Assembly: GCA_016714225.1 (NCBI GenBank)
Contig: JADJNS010000001.1
Coordinates: 434,001-498,000, forward strand
Length of the DNA stretch: 64,000 nt
Direction: 5' to 3'
DNA from: Archangiaceae bacterium
Lineage (GTDB): Bacteria > Myxococcota > Myxococcia > Myxococcales > Myxococcaceae
Part shown: positions 1 to 8,521 of the stretch, one piece after another
Position numbering within the stretch: the stretch's first letter is position 1
Layout of the letters: every line of letters starts with the position of its first letter
The notes under the pieces: model-generated
Seen by the model: only the letters and a program-made list of their open reading frames with translations
Told to the model about the DNA's origin: nothing
Database searches by the model: none
Program-made: the position numbers and the translations under genes

Positions 1-1
1 C

Positions 2-2104
2 TACCCTTCAGACCTGGGCAAGCTCACCGCGCTGGCGTCGCCCAGCTCGACGCTCGACACCTGGGTGGTGGCGCTCACCCACAACGGCCCCGGCGACGAC
101 CCACTCTTCGCCTACGACAGCGTCGCGCTCACCTCGCCGCGCACCCTCGCCATCCCCGACGGAGAGCGCCTGCGCTCGGGGCCGCAGCGCATTCACGTGC
201 TGCGCGCGCTGCTCGACGGAGGCACCGCCGCGGTCGAGGTGACCAAGGGCTCGGCGCTCACGCTCGACGACGCGCTGCGCTTCTCCGACGACGGCGGGGT
301 GGTGCACCCGCTCGACGTGCGCGACCTGCCCGACATCACCGGCGGGGGCGACGACACCCTGCTGCTCACCCGCGAGGCGCTGGCGCTGCGCCGCCGCACC
401 GACGCGGGCGTCGTCACTCGCCTGAACCCCGACGAGCCGATGCCCGGCGCGTTCGGGCTGCGCTTCCCCCTGCAGGTCGACCTGCGCACCGACGGCAACG
501 GCACGCTGGCGGCGTTCGCGCTGGGGCCCAAGAGCCCGCTGGTGCACGTCGGGCCCACCATTCTCTCGAGCTGGCGGCTCGACCGCGCGGTGAGCCCCAG
601 CGCCACCCGGCTGTGGAGCGACTGCACCCCCTGCGTGCGCGGAGACATCGCCGCCTTCGTGCCGGTGTTCGACGAGGGCCGGCCCACCGTCGAGGTGCTG
701 TGCCGGGTACCGGTCACCGCCGCGGAAGAGGCGAAGGGCGGGCTGCAGCTGGTGCGGGTGGTGGGCAGCGCCACCGCCAACGACACCCAGCTGTGCATCG
801 TCGAGGCGGTCGACGCGCCGTTCGACCTGGGCCAGGTGTCGCGGGTGAAGAACGGGCGCCGCGCCGCCGAGCTCGACGGGGGCAGCGACGTGGTCATCGA
901 CGAGAGCCTCGGCCTGGGTGTGATGCTGGGCGGCCAGCGCGGGCAAATCTGGGCCGGCGCCTCGTTCACCCAGGCGCTGCCGCTGTTCCTCGACCGCATT
1001 CCCACCGCGTTCGGCGCGCTGCCTCAAGCCGACGGCGGGCTCCTCGAGGCGGTCTTCACCGACGCGTACGCCGCCTCGCCGCGGGTAGAAGGCATGGGCT
1101 ACCAGGTGCTCAACCTGCGGGTGGGTGGCGTCGACCTGCCCAAAGACGCGGTGGGCGCCGCGTTCGTCGGGCAGGCGCGCGGCTGGGGCCTGCTCAGCTC
1201 GGCCGACCTGGTGTTCCTCGACCCGAACGCCGCTGGGGGGCTGGGGGTCGGCTTCGGCCCGCGGCTGGTCGACGCGCGCGGCAGCCCGGCGCGAGGGCCG
1301 TTCTTCGGCGAGGCCGCCACCGCGAGCGACGCCGGCGTGGTGTCGTTCGTGATGACCGCCGACGACAGCGTCTACTTCCTGCCGCTCCCCGACCGCACCA
1401 CCAGCACCGCCGACGTGCTCGACGAGGTGACGCCGCAGCTCACCCCGGCGCCGTCGTCTCCCATTCGCAGCTTCACCCTCGAGCGCAGCGCGGTGGGCAC
1501 CAACGGCGTCGACCGGGTGCGCGCGTACCTCATCGCCGGCCGCTCGCTGTTCCTGGTGACGCTCGACGGCACCCCCCCGCGGTGGAAGGCGACGCCCCTG
1601 CTGCTGCAGGGCGGAGAGCCCATCGAGGTGTGGATGGACCACCCCCTGGGTGGCCTGGGCCGCGTCGGCTTCCGCGACGGGCAGGTGTTCACGCTGCCCG
1701 GCGGCTTCCTGCTGGTGAACCCGCTGCCGCTCGATGCGGGGGTGAAGCCTCCGCAGGTGTTCGACTACGAGAACCTGGGCGGCTGGCCGGTGGCGATGAC
1801 CAGCAACGGCCTGTTCGAGGCGCACTACGACGTGCTCGACGGCGGGCGGCTGGTGAACCGCTTCGAAGACGGCGGCATCAACCGCGCGATGGAGTGGCGC
1901 CGGGTGACGCTGCCCGACGGCGGAGAGCCCTGGCTCGGCCAGACCAACGCCCGCCTCAACGTGCGGCAAGACACCGCGCCGTTCGACCCCAGCGACGGCG
2001 TCAACCCGGGCCCCACCGGCCCGCCGCCGTTCGTGAAGGTGTTTCACCTGCAGGTGTACACCGCCGAGCAGGTCATCGAAGTCGGCACCCTGATTCGGAA
2101 GTAG
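2..2104 (+). CDS. Large hypothetical protein, 5' end outside the window
   Basis: The reading frame is open from the first bases of the window, so the true start lies upstream; the GTG codons near 65 are internal. About 700 residues are visible. The protein is rich in Gly, Asp, Pro and Val, has no obvious membrane segment in the visible part, and resembles a secreted or surface beta-rich protein, but I recognise no named domain. The stop codon lies two bases before the recF start, so the two genes are probably co-transcribed. The function is unknown. Confidence 0.75.
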   Translation, partial: YPSDLGKLTALASPSSTLDTWVVALTHNGPGDDPLFAYDSVALTSPRTLAIPDGERLRSGPQRIHVLRALLDGGTAAVEVTKGSALTLDDALRFSDDGGVVHPLDVRDLPDITGGGDDTLLLTREALALRRRTDAGVVTRLNPDEPMPGAFGLRFPLQVDLRTDGNGTLAAFALGPKSPLVHVGPTILSSWRLDRAVSPSATRLWSDCTPCVRGDIAAFVPVFDEGRPTVEVLCRVPVTAAEEAKGGLQLVRVVGSATANDTQLCIVEAVDAPFDLGQVSRVKNGRRAAELDGGSDVVIDESLGLGVMLGGQRGQIWAGASFTQALPLFLDRIPTAFGALPQADGGLLEAVFTDAYAASPRVEGMGYQVLNLRVGGVDLPKDAVGAAFVGQARGWGLLSSADLVFLDPNAAGGLGVGFGPRLVDARGSPARGPFFGEAATASDAGVVSFVMTADDSVYFLPLPDRTTSTADVLDEVTPQLTPAPSSPIRSFTLERSAVGTNGVDRVRAYLIAGRSLFLVTLDGTPPRWKATPLLLQGGEPIEVWMDHPLGGLGRVGFRDGQVFTLPGGFLLVNPLPLDAGVKPPQVFDYENLGGWPVAMTSNGLFEAHYDVLDGGRLVNRFEDGGINRAMEWRRVTLPDGGEPWLGQTNARLNVRQDTAPFDPSDGVNPGPTGPPPFVKVFHLQVYTAEQVIEVGTLIRK

Positions 2105-2106
2105 CC

Positions 2107-3222
2107 GTGCGTCTCCTCGAGCTGCGCTGCGAACGGTTTCGGAATCTGGACGAGGTGACGCTCACCCCGTCGCCGGGCGCGACGGTGGCGGTGGGCCACA
2201 ACGGCGCGGGCAAGACCAACCTGCTCGAGGCGCTGTACTACCTGGCGACGCTCAAGCCGCTGCGCGCGTCGAAGCTGTCCGAGCTGGTGCGGCACGGCGA
2301 GGCCAGCGCGAAGGTGACCGGGCGCTTTCTCTTGAGCGGGGCCGAGCGCGAGCTGCAGGTCGAAATCTTCGAGGGCTCGCGCGCCGCGTACGTCGACGGC
2401 AAGCGGGCGCCATCGTTCGACGACTACTTCGGCGGGGTGTCGGTGGTGGCGTTCACGCCCGACGACCTGATGGTGGTGAAGGGGTCTCCCGAGGGGCGGC
2501 GCGCGTTTCTCGACCGCGCGGTGTTCAACCGGTTCCCCGCGTTTCTCGCCGAGTCGCGCGCGTACGCCAAGGCGCTCAAGAGCCGCAACCGGCTGCTCAA
2601 AGACCAGGCGCCCGCCGCCCACCTGGTGGCGTGGGACGAGACGCTGGCCAAGACCGGCGCGAGGTTGTGGACGCGGCGGCGTGCGCTGATGGGCGAATTG
2701 CAGGCCCGCGCGGTCGAGGCCTTTCAACGCATCGGCCGCACCGAGTCGGGCGCTTCGTTCAGCTACGCCCCGGCGAAGGTGGAGCTCGACTTCGCGGCGG
2801 CGAGTGAAGAGGCGCTCGCCCAGGCGCTGCAGGCGGCGCTCGCGGCGCGGGCGCTGCGCGACCTCGAGCGGGGGCACACCTCGGTGGGGCCGCACGTCGA
2901 CGACCTCGAGCTGGGCCTGGGCGGTCAGAGCGCGCGGGCGTTCGCCAGCCAGGGCCAGGCGCGCGCCATCGTGCTCGCGTGGAAGGTGGCCGAAATCGAG
3001 AACCTGCACGCGGCGAGCGGGGTGCTGCCGCTCTTGCTGCTCGACGACGTCTCGAGCGAGCTCGACCCCGACCGCAACGCGTTCTTGATGGCGTACCTGC
3101 ACGACAGCGGCGCGCAGACCCTGCTCACCACCACCGACCCGTCGCTGGTGAAGCGCGCCGCGGGCCCTCAGACGGTGTGGCTCTCGGTGGCGGGCGGCAA
3201 GGTGACGAAGGGCTTGCCGTGA
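2107..3222 (+). CDS. recF: DNA replication and repair protein RecF
   Basis: RecF is a cytoplasmic SMC-like ATPase that helps load RecA at gaps. The 371-residue length is typical of the family. The Walker A motif GHNGAGKTN lies at about residues 30-38, an ABC-type signature region containing SQGQARA lies near 280, and a Walker B region LLLLDDVSSELD lies at about 309-320. A GTG start is chosen because it lies two bases after the preceding stop and gives the canonical N-terminus MRLLELRCERFRNL. The gene is not beside dnaA, dnaN or gyrB within this window; its upstream neighbour is an unrelated hypothetical protein. Confidence 0.95.
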   Translation: MRLLELRCERFRNLDEVTLTPSPGATVAVGHNGAGKTNLLEALYYLATLKPLRASKLSELVRHGEASAKVTGRFLLSGAERELQVEIFEGSRAAYVDGKRAPSFDDYFGGVSVVAFTPDDLMVVKGSPEGRRAFLDRAVFNRFPAFLAESRAYAKALKSRNRLLKDQAPAAHLVAWDETLAKTGARLWTRRRALMGELQARAVEAFQRIGRTESGASFSYAPAKVELDFAAASEEALAQALQAALAARALRDLERGHTSVGPHVDDLELGLGGQSARAFASQGQARAIVLAWKVAEIENLHAASGVLPLLLLDDVSSELDPDRNAFLMAYLHDSGAQTLLTTTDPSLVKRAAGPQTVWLSVAGGKVTKGLP

Positions 3223-3228
3223 CGGAGG

Positions 3229-3269
3229 GTTCACGCTGAGCGAAGGCCGCAGGCCGCAGTCGAAGCGCG
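3229..3269. repeat. Intergenic REP-like repeat, family A
   Basis: This element just after recF begins TCACGCTGAGCG, passes through a GGCCGCAGGCCGC core and ends with GTCGAAGCG. The same outer words occur in reverse order at 5356-5402, and a half copy lies at 23451-23470, all between genes. It is probably an extragenic palindromic repeat. Its function is not shown. Confidence 0.5.
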
Positions 3270-3366
3270 CCACGTGCCCGGCTGTCGATGTTCTGCTCCG
3301 CTCAGGGTGACCGCTCCTCGTGAGGGGACCCTCTCCGCTCGAGCCCTGCGTGTTATCTGCTCCCCC

Positions 3367-3810
3367 GTGCGCGACTTCTTTCCCTACCACCCGCTCAAGC
3401 TGCGCGCGGTGCTGGTGACCGCGAGCGTGATGTGTGTGGTGCTGCTGGCGTGGGCGCTCTCGTCGGCGGTGCGCAGCCAGGCGCCCATCGAGATGGCGCG
3501 GGCGGGGCTGTGCCTGGGTCTGCAGCTGGCAATGGCCTACGTGCTGATGAAGCTCGCGCCGCGCGACGGCTGGGGCGTGAAGCTCGAGGGCACGGTGCTG
3601 AAGGTCAGCCGCCCCATCGACGGCGTGCTCGAGGTGCCGTGGAGCGCGGTTCAAGACGTGCGCAAGAACGGCAGAGACACCCTGGTGCTGTTCGTCGGCG
3701 ACCGCCGCCGCATCTTGCTGCCGCGGCACCTGTTCGGCTCGCGCGAGACCTTCGAAGAGCTGGTGAAGGCCATCGAAGAGCGCCTGCCGGCACCGACCCA
3801 CGACGCCTGA
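3367..3810 (+). CDS. Small membrane protein with a PH-like C-terminal region
   Basis: The protein has 147 residues from the GTG start chosen here, which gives VRDFFPYHPLKL. The frame is open further upstream, but that stretch runs through a repeat-rich intergenic region. Two hydrophobic segments lie at about residues 13-32 and 41-60. They are followed by a soluble region with alternating beta strands containing PWSAVQDVRK and FVGDRRRILLP, similar to the bacterial PH-like domain in YcxB or YdbT-type proteins. That domain call is an inference from pattern. The protease gene follows 44 bases downstream on the same strand. Confidence 0.65.
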   Translation: MRDFFPYHPLKLRAVLVTASVMCVVLLAWALSSAVRSQAPIEMARAGLCLGLQLAMAYVLMKLAPRDGWGVKLEGTVLKVSRPIDGVLEVPWSAVQDVRKNGRDTLVLFVGDRRRILLPRHLFGSRETFEELVKAIEERLPAPTHDA

Positions 3811-3854
3811 CGGCCGTTTTGCGAAGCCGCTCGGCTCGCCGTTACGCTAGCGGG

Positions 3855-5237
3855 GTGCGCCGCCTCGTCTGTTGCCTCTTGGGCATCACCGCGTGCGGCC
3901 CCACGCTCGAGGCCCCGCCTGAAAGCGCGCAGCAGGCCATCATCAACGGCACGGTCTCGCTGTGGGACGCCCAGGTGTTCGCGCTGGGCTCGGGCAACAG
4001 CGGCATGTTCTGCACCGCCACGCTGATCAGCGAGCGCACCCTGCTCACCGCCGCGCACTGCGTCGAGGCGGTCTCGGGCACCATCACCGTCAGCAACCAG
4101 ACCGACGTGCGCGGCTGGCCGGGCGACGCCATCGCGGTGGTCGACCGGCGCGTGCACCCGCGCTGGGTGGGCGGAGACACCTCGTACGACGTGGGCCTGC
4201 TGCTGCTCGCCAGCGCACCTTCGGTGACGCCCAAGGCGTGGAACCGGGCGCCGCTCAAGATGCCGCAGCTCTCGACGGTGCGCGCCCTGGGCTACGGCGA
4301 GACGCACCTCGACGGCTCGGGTGTGCGGTACGAAGCGCCGATGCGGGTGAGCTCGCTCACCTCGACCACCGTCTATCTGGGCGACGGCCGCGACGCCGGC
4401 GCGGCCACCTGCTTCGGAGACTCGGGCGGCCCCTCGATGTTCACCGACCTCGACGCGGTCGAGCGGGTGGTGGGCGTGCACTCGTTCGCCAACTCGGCCG
4501 AGTGCAACGGCGGCGGCGACCTGCGCGTCGACGCGGTGGCCGACTTCATCGACCAGTGGACGCGCGACAAGGCGCCTACCTGCGCGCTCGACGGAGCGTG
4601 CGTCGGCGGCTGCAGCCCGGCTGACCTCGACTGCCTCTGCCTCACCGACGGCGCGTGCGGCGAGGCCTGCCCGCTGCCCGACACCGACCCCGACTGCCCC
4701 AAGAGCTGCCTGCCCGACGGCGTCTGCGCGTTCGGCACCTGCGGCGTGCCCGACCCCGACTGCCAGGAAGACGGCGCCTCGTGCGCCAGCTCGGAGAAGT
4801 GCAGCGGCCACCAGTGCCTCACCGACGCGCAGCACGACGTCGCGTACTGCAGCCGGGTCTGCCACGCCGATGAAGAGTGCAGCCCGGCGATGCGGTGCAG
4901 CTTCGGAGTCTGCCGCTACCCGGTGCTGCCGCTGGCGACCATGGGGCAGGGCTGCGTGGTCGGCCGCACCCTGTGCAGCGGCGGCACCTGCGGCGGCCAG
5001 TCGGACGACACCGCGACCTGCCGGGTGAGCTGCGACGAGGGCGGGGTGTGCCCCGGCACGATGAAGTGCGTCAGCGGTGTGCACGGGGTGAGGTACTGCC
5101 AGGGGCCCGCCACGCTGCCCGAGTTCGACGGCGAGGCCCCGGCTGCGGGCAAGCGCTGCAGCGCGAGCGGGGCCGAGGTGACCCTGCTGCTGGCGGTGGT
5201 GTTCACCGTCGCGAGAAGACGAAGCCGGTCGGGGTGA
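3855..5237 (+). CDS. Trypsin-like serine protease with lipobox and MYXO-CTERM-type tail
   Basis: This is a 460-residue secreted S1-family protease. A short signal with lipobox ITAC places the lipidated Cys at about residue 14. The activation-like site IINGT is near 29-33. The catalytic triad is His in TAAHC (about 68), Asp in SYDVG (about 112) and Ser in GDSGGP (about 190). After the protease domain comes a Cys-rich stretch of about 200 residues with repeated CxxDGxC and PDPDC motifs. The C-terminus has a Cys in KRCSASG, a hydrophobic helix and a basic ARRRSRSG end, which resembles the myxobacterial MYXO-CTERM sorting signal. GTG is the first start that gives the signal peptide. Confidence 0.88.
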   Translation: MRRLVCCLLGITACGPTLEAPPESAQQAIINGTVSLWDAQVFALGSGNSGMFCTATLISERTLLTAAHCVEAVSGTITVSNQTDVRGWPGDAIAVVDRRVHPRWVGGDTSYDVGLLLLASAPSVTPKAWNRAPLKMPQLSTVRALGYGETHLDGSGVRYEAPMRVSSLTSTTVYLGDGRDAGAATCFGDSGGPSMFTDLDAVERVVGVHSFANSAECNGGGDLRVDAVADFIDQWTRDKAPTCALDGACVGGCSPADLDCLCLTDGACGEACPLPDTDPDCPKSCLPDGVCAFGTCGVPDPDCQEDGASCASSEKCSGHQCLTDAQHDVAYCSRVCHADEECSPAMRCSFGVCRYPVLPLATMGQGCVVGRTLCSGGTCGGQSDDTATCRVSCDEGGVCPGTMKCVSGVHGVRYCQGPATLPEFDGEAPAAGKRCSASGAEVTLLLAVVFTVARRRSRSG

Positions 5238-5355
5238 CCCTGCCGTCGCTCGAAAAAAGGCTGAGCAGCACATGCTCCATCGTATTGCTACGCGACGCGG
5301 TGCTGCTTGAAGCAGGGAGTTCGCGGCGGGGGTGCGTTCCACTTGGAGGGCACCC

Positions 5356-5402
5356 ATTCGACTTCGGCACGGCGTTCGCCGTGCCTCCGCTCAGGGTGAG
5401 CG
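5356..5402. repeat. REP-like palindrome, family A, between convergent genes
   Basis: The flanking words TTCGACTTCGGC and GCTCAGGGTGAGCG surround a perfect stem GGCACGGC / GCCGTGCC (5366-5373 and 5378-5385) with a four-base loop. It lies in the 171-base gap between the protease and the desaturase, which converge. It is related, in reverse orientation, to the copy at 3229-3269. It could act as a bidirectional terminator, but there is no T run. Nothing else is recognisable in this gap. Confidence 0.6.
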
Positions 5403-5408
5403 TCTACT

Positions 5409-6449
5409 TCACGCCGCGGCGGCGATGCCTTCTTCGGCGGCCGCAATCGGCCGCACGCGCGCCTTGAGCAGCGCCACAATCTCTTCGTGGCTGCGCGTGT
5501 CGCCGGGCAGGCGCACGAAGCGCTTCGCCAAGAAGTCGTAGCGCTTCGCGAACAGCAGCATCGAGACGATGAAGAAGTCGACGCGCTCGAACACGATGCA
5601 GCCCTCTTTCGCGTAGCGCTCGGCGTTGTCGACGAAGTCTTTGGGCATCTGGGTCCAGTGACGGTTCATCTTCACGTGGTGGCCGATGTGGTACCCGTCG
5701 TTGAACGCGCGCGCGTTGTACCCGCTGTTGATGCAGGTAATCGAGTTCACGTAGCTGTCGCCGGGGCGGCGCTCGTCGATGAACGCGTGCTGGCCCCAGT
5801 TGCCGATCATCATCATCAGGTGAATCGTGAACCACGGGGCCACGAACACCACCACCGTGGCGCGCCAGTTCACGAAGAGCAGCGCCCCCATCACCGCCCA
5901 GTGCACCAGGGTGCTCACCAGCGCGCGCTGCGCGAGCGAGCCCCGCTTCTTGCGGCTCAGGTACGACGGCAACTCGAACACGCAGAGAAAGAAGAAGCGC
6001 GCGAAGTAGACGAGGAAGTGCAGAAAGCTGTCGCGCTGATACCGCATCGTCGACGAGAGGTCGGGCGGCAGGTTGTTCTCGACGTGGTGCATGGCCACGT
6101 GGTGCTCCATGTACCCGGTGGGAATGCCGAACAGCCCCGACATCAGGTACGGGTGCGCGCGGGTCAAGAAGGGGCGCCGCTTGAAGAACGGGCGGTGCAT
6201 GGTGTTGTGCAGCATCAGAATGACCGGCGGAGCCAGCCACCCCAGCTGCACCGCCCACAGCACCAACGCCAGCGGCCAGCTGAACCACGCGTAGACCGCG
6301 GCGACGAGCGGAAGCATGACCAGCATCACCTTCAAGGTGAGCCGCACGAACACCGCGTCGCGCGGGTCGTAGAGGAGGCCTTCGATGAAGCGCTGAAACC
6401 GCGTGTCTGCGTACGCGGGCGCCGCCATGGGGTCAGTCACCGGAACCAC
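5409..6449 (-). CDS. Membrane fatty acid desaturase
   Basis: This 346-residue integral membrane di-iron desaturase or hydroxylase carries three histidine boxes: HNTMH at 81-85, HHVAMHH at 116-122 and HIGHH at 254-258. Hydrophobic segments lie at about 38-80, 142-165 and 180-218. Enzymes of this family introduce double bonds or hydroxyl groups into lipid acyl chains. The substrate cannot be read from sequence. A GTG start is chosen because AGGAA lies seven bases upstream; an ATG seven codons later is the alternative. The gene is divergent from the epimerase gene. Confidence 0.88.
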   Translation of the reverse strand: MVPVTDPMAAPAYADTRFQRFIEGLLYDPRDAVFVRLTLKVMLVMLPLVAAVYAWFSWPLALVLWAVQLGWLAPPVILMLHNTMHRPFFKRRPFLTRAHPYLMSGLFGIPTGYMEHHVAMHHVENNLPPDLSSTMRYQRDSFLHFLVYFARFFFLCVFELPSYLSRKKRGSLAQRALVSTLVHWAVMGALLFVNWRATVVVFVAPWFTIHLMMMIGNWGQHAFIDERRPGDSYVNSITCINSGYNARAFNDGYHIGHHVKMNRHWTQMPKDFVDNAERYAKEGCIVFERVDFFIVSMLLFAKRYDFLAKRFVRLPGDTRSHEEIVALLKARVRPIAAAEEGIAAAA

Positions 6450-6499
6450 GGGGCGTTCCTATTGCACGTTCGAGTCGCCGAAGCCAAGTTCAGCAACCC

Positions 6500-7483
6500 A
6501 TGAGAATCACCGCCGAACCGCTGTCGGTTCCGACCCTCGACCCGTTCGTCATCGCCTCGGGGCAGGTGCACGCCACGCGCAGCGTGCTGGTGCGCGTGAC
6601 GCTCGACGACGGCACCGAAGGGCTCGGCGAAGGCGCGTGCCTGCCGCCGGTGACGAAAGAAGACCAGCCCGACGCGCTCGCCGCGCTGCAGCGGCACTCG
6701 ACGCTCGAGGCGCTCGACGCCTTTCCGGTCGCGCGCGCGGCCCTCGAGATGGCGCTGCTCGACGCCGAGGCCCGGCAGCAGCGCGTGCCGCTGTGGCGCC
6801 TGTTGGGCGGCACCCAGCACCTGCCCATCGAGACCGACATCACCCTGCCGATTCTGACGCCCTCGCGCATGGCCGAGCTGGCGCGCGAGTGGTGGGAAGA
6901 GGGCTTTCGCAAGTTCAAGGTGAAGGCCGGTCACGACCTCGCCGCCGACCTGGAGCGCCTGCACGCGGTGCGCGCCGCGGTGCCCGGCGCGGTGTTTCAA
7001 CCCGATGCCAACGGCGGCTTCACCGTCGAAGAGGCGCTGCAGTACCTGGGCACCGGGCTGCCCTTCACCTGCTTCGAGCAGCCGTGCGCCACCGCCGCCG
7101 AGCTGGTCGAGCTGTCGCAGCAGACGAAGGTGCCCATCATCGCCGACGAGTCGGTGAAGCAGCTGAGCGACCTGGGCGCGCTGACCGGCGTCGCCGGCAT
7201 CAACTTGAAGATTGCCAAGCTGGGCGGCCTCACCCGCTGCGTCGAGCTGGGGCGCGCGGCGAAGGCCCGCGGCATGAAGCTGATGATGGGCGGCATGGTC
7301 GAGACCCGGCTGGGCATGACCGCCGCGGCGCACGTGGCGCTCGCGGTGGGCGGCGTCGACTTCGCCGACCTCGACACGGCGTTTCTGCTCACCCAAGACC
7401 CGTTCGAGGGCGGCTACCAGGCGAGCGGCCCGAACCTCACGCTGCCTGACGCCCCGGGCCTGGGCATCGCGTTGCGACGCTGA
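6500..7483 (+). CDS. Dipeptide epimerase (enolase superfamily, L-Ala-D/L-Glu type)
   Basis: This 327-residue enzyme belongs to the mandelate racemase / muconate-lactonising group, whose dipeptide epimerases act in murein peptide recycling. The catalytic KxK is K140-V-K142. Metal ligands are likely Asp169 (PDANGG), Glu193 (CFEQP) and Asp216 (ADES). The opposing catalytic Lys is in NLKIAKLGG near 237. GGMVET near 275 is typical of the family. Exact substrate specificity is inferred only. The gene is monocistronic and converges with the lipoprotein gene at 7553. Confidence 0.85.
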   Translation: MRITAEPLSVPTLDPFVIASGQVHATRSVLVRVTLDDGTEGLGEGACLPPVTKEDQPDALAALQRHSTLEALDAFPVARAALEMALLDAEARQQRVPLWRLLGGTQHLPIETDITLPILTPSRMAELAREWWEEGFRKFKVKAGHDLAADLERLHAVRAAVPGAVFQPDANGGFTVEEALQYLGTGLPFTCFEQPCATAAELVELSQQTKVPIIADESVKQLSDLGALTGVAGINLKIAKLGGLTRCVELGRAAKARGMKLMMGGMVETRLGMTAAAHVALAVGGVDFADLDTAFLLTQDPFEGGYQASGPNLTLPDAPGLGIALRR

Positions 7484-7552
7484 AAGCACGAAGGCCCGAC
7501 GCCTTCCGTAGAAGACATCGGGCCCCGTGACCGTGGTGCTACGAGAAGCTGC

Positions 7553-8362
7553 TTACTGGTGGGTGACCTGGTGACCGACGTTGGTCTCCGCGGGCGAAAC
7601 CGGGCAGAGCATCTCGAGGGTCAGGGTCACGCCGTGCGAGCTCGAGTTGGCGACCACAATCTCGCCGACCGAGGTGCACTGCACGTCAGCGTGGTCCCAC
7701 AGCTTCGAGCTCGCGCCTTCGACGGCCTTCATGCGGTCGTTGGCGAGCTTGACGAGCGCGTCGCGGTGCGGCTCGATCTTCTCGACGCTCCAGACTTCCG
7801 AGGGGCCGAGAACGGCTTCCTTCATCTCGAAGCCCGACTCAGTGCCTTTGTCGTACTTGGGGAGCGCCAGGATGTACTCGCGCAGCGGCTTGAAGCAGGT
7901 GTTCGCCTGGGTGATGCGGGCGTCCGGGTCCTTGCCGGTCACTTCCGCGGTGATGTCCGCGTTGCCGCCGGTGAACCACTTCAGGTTGTCCGACGAGCCG
8001 GGGACGATGTAGTGGTTGATTTTGAAGGTGCAGCCCGCGGTGCCGCCGATCTTCTTCAGGTCAGCGAACGCCTTCTGCATCTGGGCGGCGGCCGAGTCGA
8101 AGCTCGAGCCGTGCGCGTTCACGCGCACGTTCACGGTGCCGCGGTCGGGGGGAACTTCGATGGAGTTCTGAATCTTCACTTCGCGCTCACCCAGGCCGAT
8201 CTTGATGAGATCGCCGCCCTTGACCTCGTACGGGCCGTAGACGGGGGGAACCTTCGGGCCGCCGATACCACCGGGGAGGCCGAGGCCGCCGCCGCCGAGC
8301 AGGCCGCAGGCGGGAGTGAGTGCCAATACAGCAAAGGACACAACCAGGCGCAGTTTGGTCAT
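7553..8362 (-). CDS. Hypothetical lipoprotein
   Basis: The protein has 269 residues from the ATG giving MTKLRLVVSFAVLALTPACG, a clear signal peptide with lipobox TPAC. A Gly/Pro-rich linker follows, then a soluble domain with mixed alpha and beta character. No catalytic motif or known family is recognised. A longer frame starting at 8425 adds 21 residues without signal-peptide character and was rejected. The protein is probably anchored in the outer or inner membrane. The gene converges with the epimerase gene and is divergent from the kinase gene at 8522. Confidence 0.8.
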   Translation of the reverse strand: MTKLRLVVSFAVLALTPACGLLGGGGLGLPGGIGGPKVPPVYGPYEVKGGDLIKIGLGEREVKIQNSIEVPPDRGTVNVRVNAHGSSFDSAAAQMQKAFADLKKIGGTAGCTFKINHYIVPGSSDNLKWFTGGNADITAEVTGKDPDARITQANTCFKPLREYILALPKYDKGTESGFEMKEAVLGPSEVWSVEKIEPHRDALVKLANDRMKAVEGASSKLWDHADVQCTSVGEIVVANSSSHGVTLTLEMLCPVSPAETNVGHQVTHQ

Positions 8363-8521
8363 GGCGCGGCGTTCTACTTTTTCCGCGCCGGAGGGCCAGT
8401 TAAAAGTTACGGAGCGGTTACGCATCTGTGCTTGACTCTTGAGGTCTTCTCGCGAAGGGCAACTCCCCGCCCCCGCGTGAGATAATTGCCTACAAAAGGG
8501 TACAGGCCGTTTCAGGAGTCT

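Noticed and set aside
8..2047. Minus-strand open frame antisense to the first gene.
   Set aside because: It is rich in Arg, His and Gln with no domain, while the plus-strand frame reads like protein and continues beyond the window edge.
7492..7534. Inverted words GGCCCGA and TCGGGCC between convergent genes.
   Set aside because: The loop is long and there is no T run; too weak to annotate.
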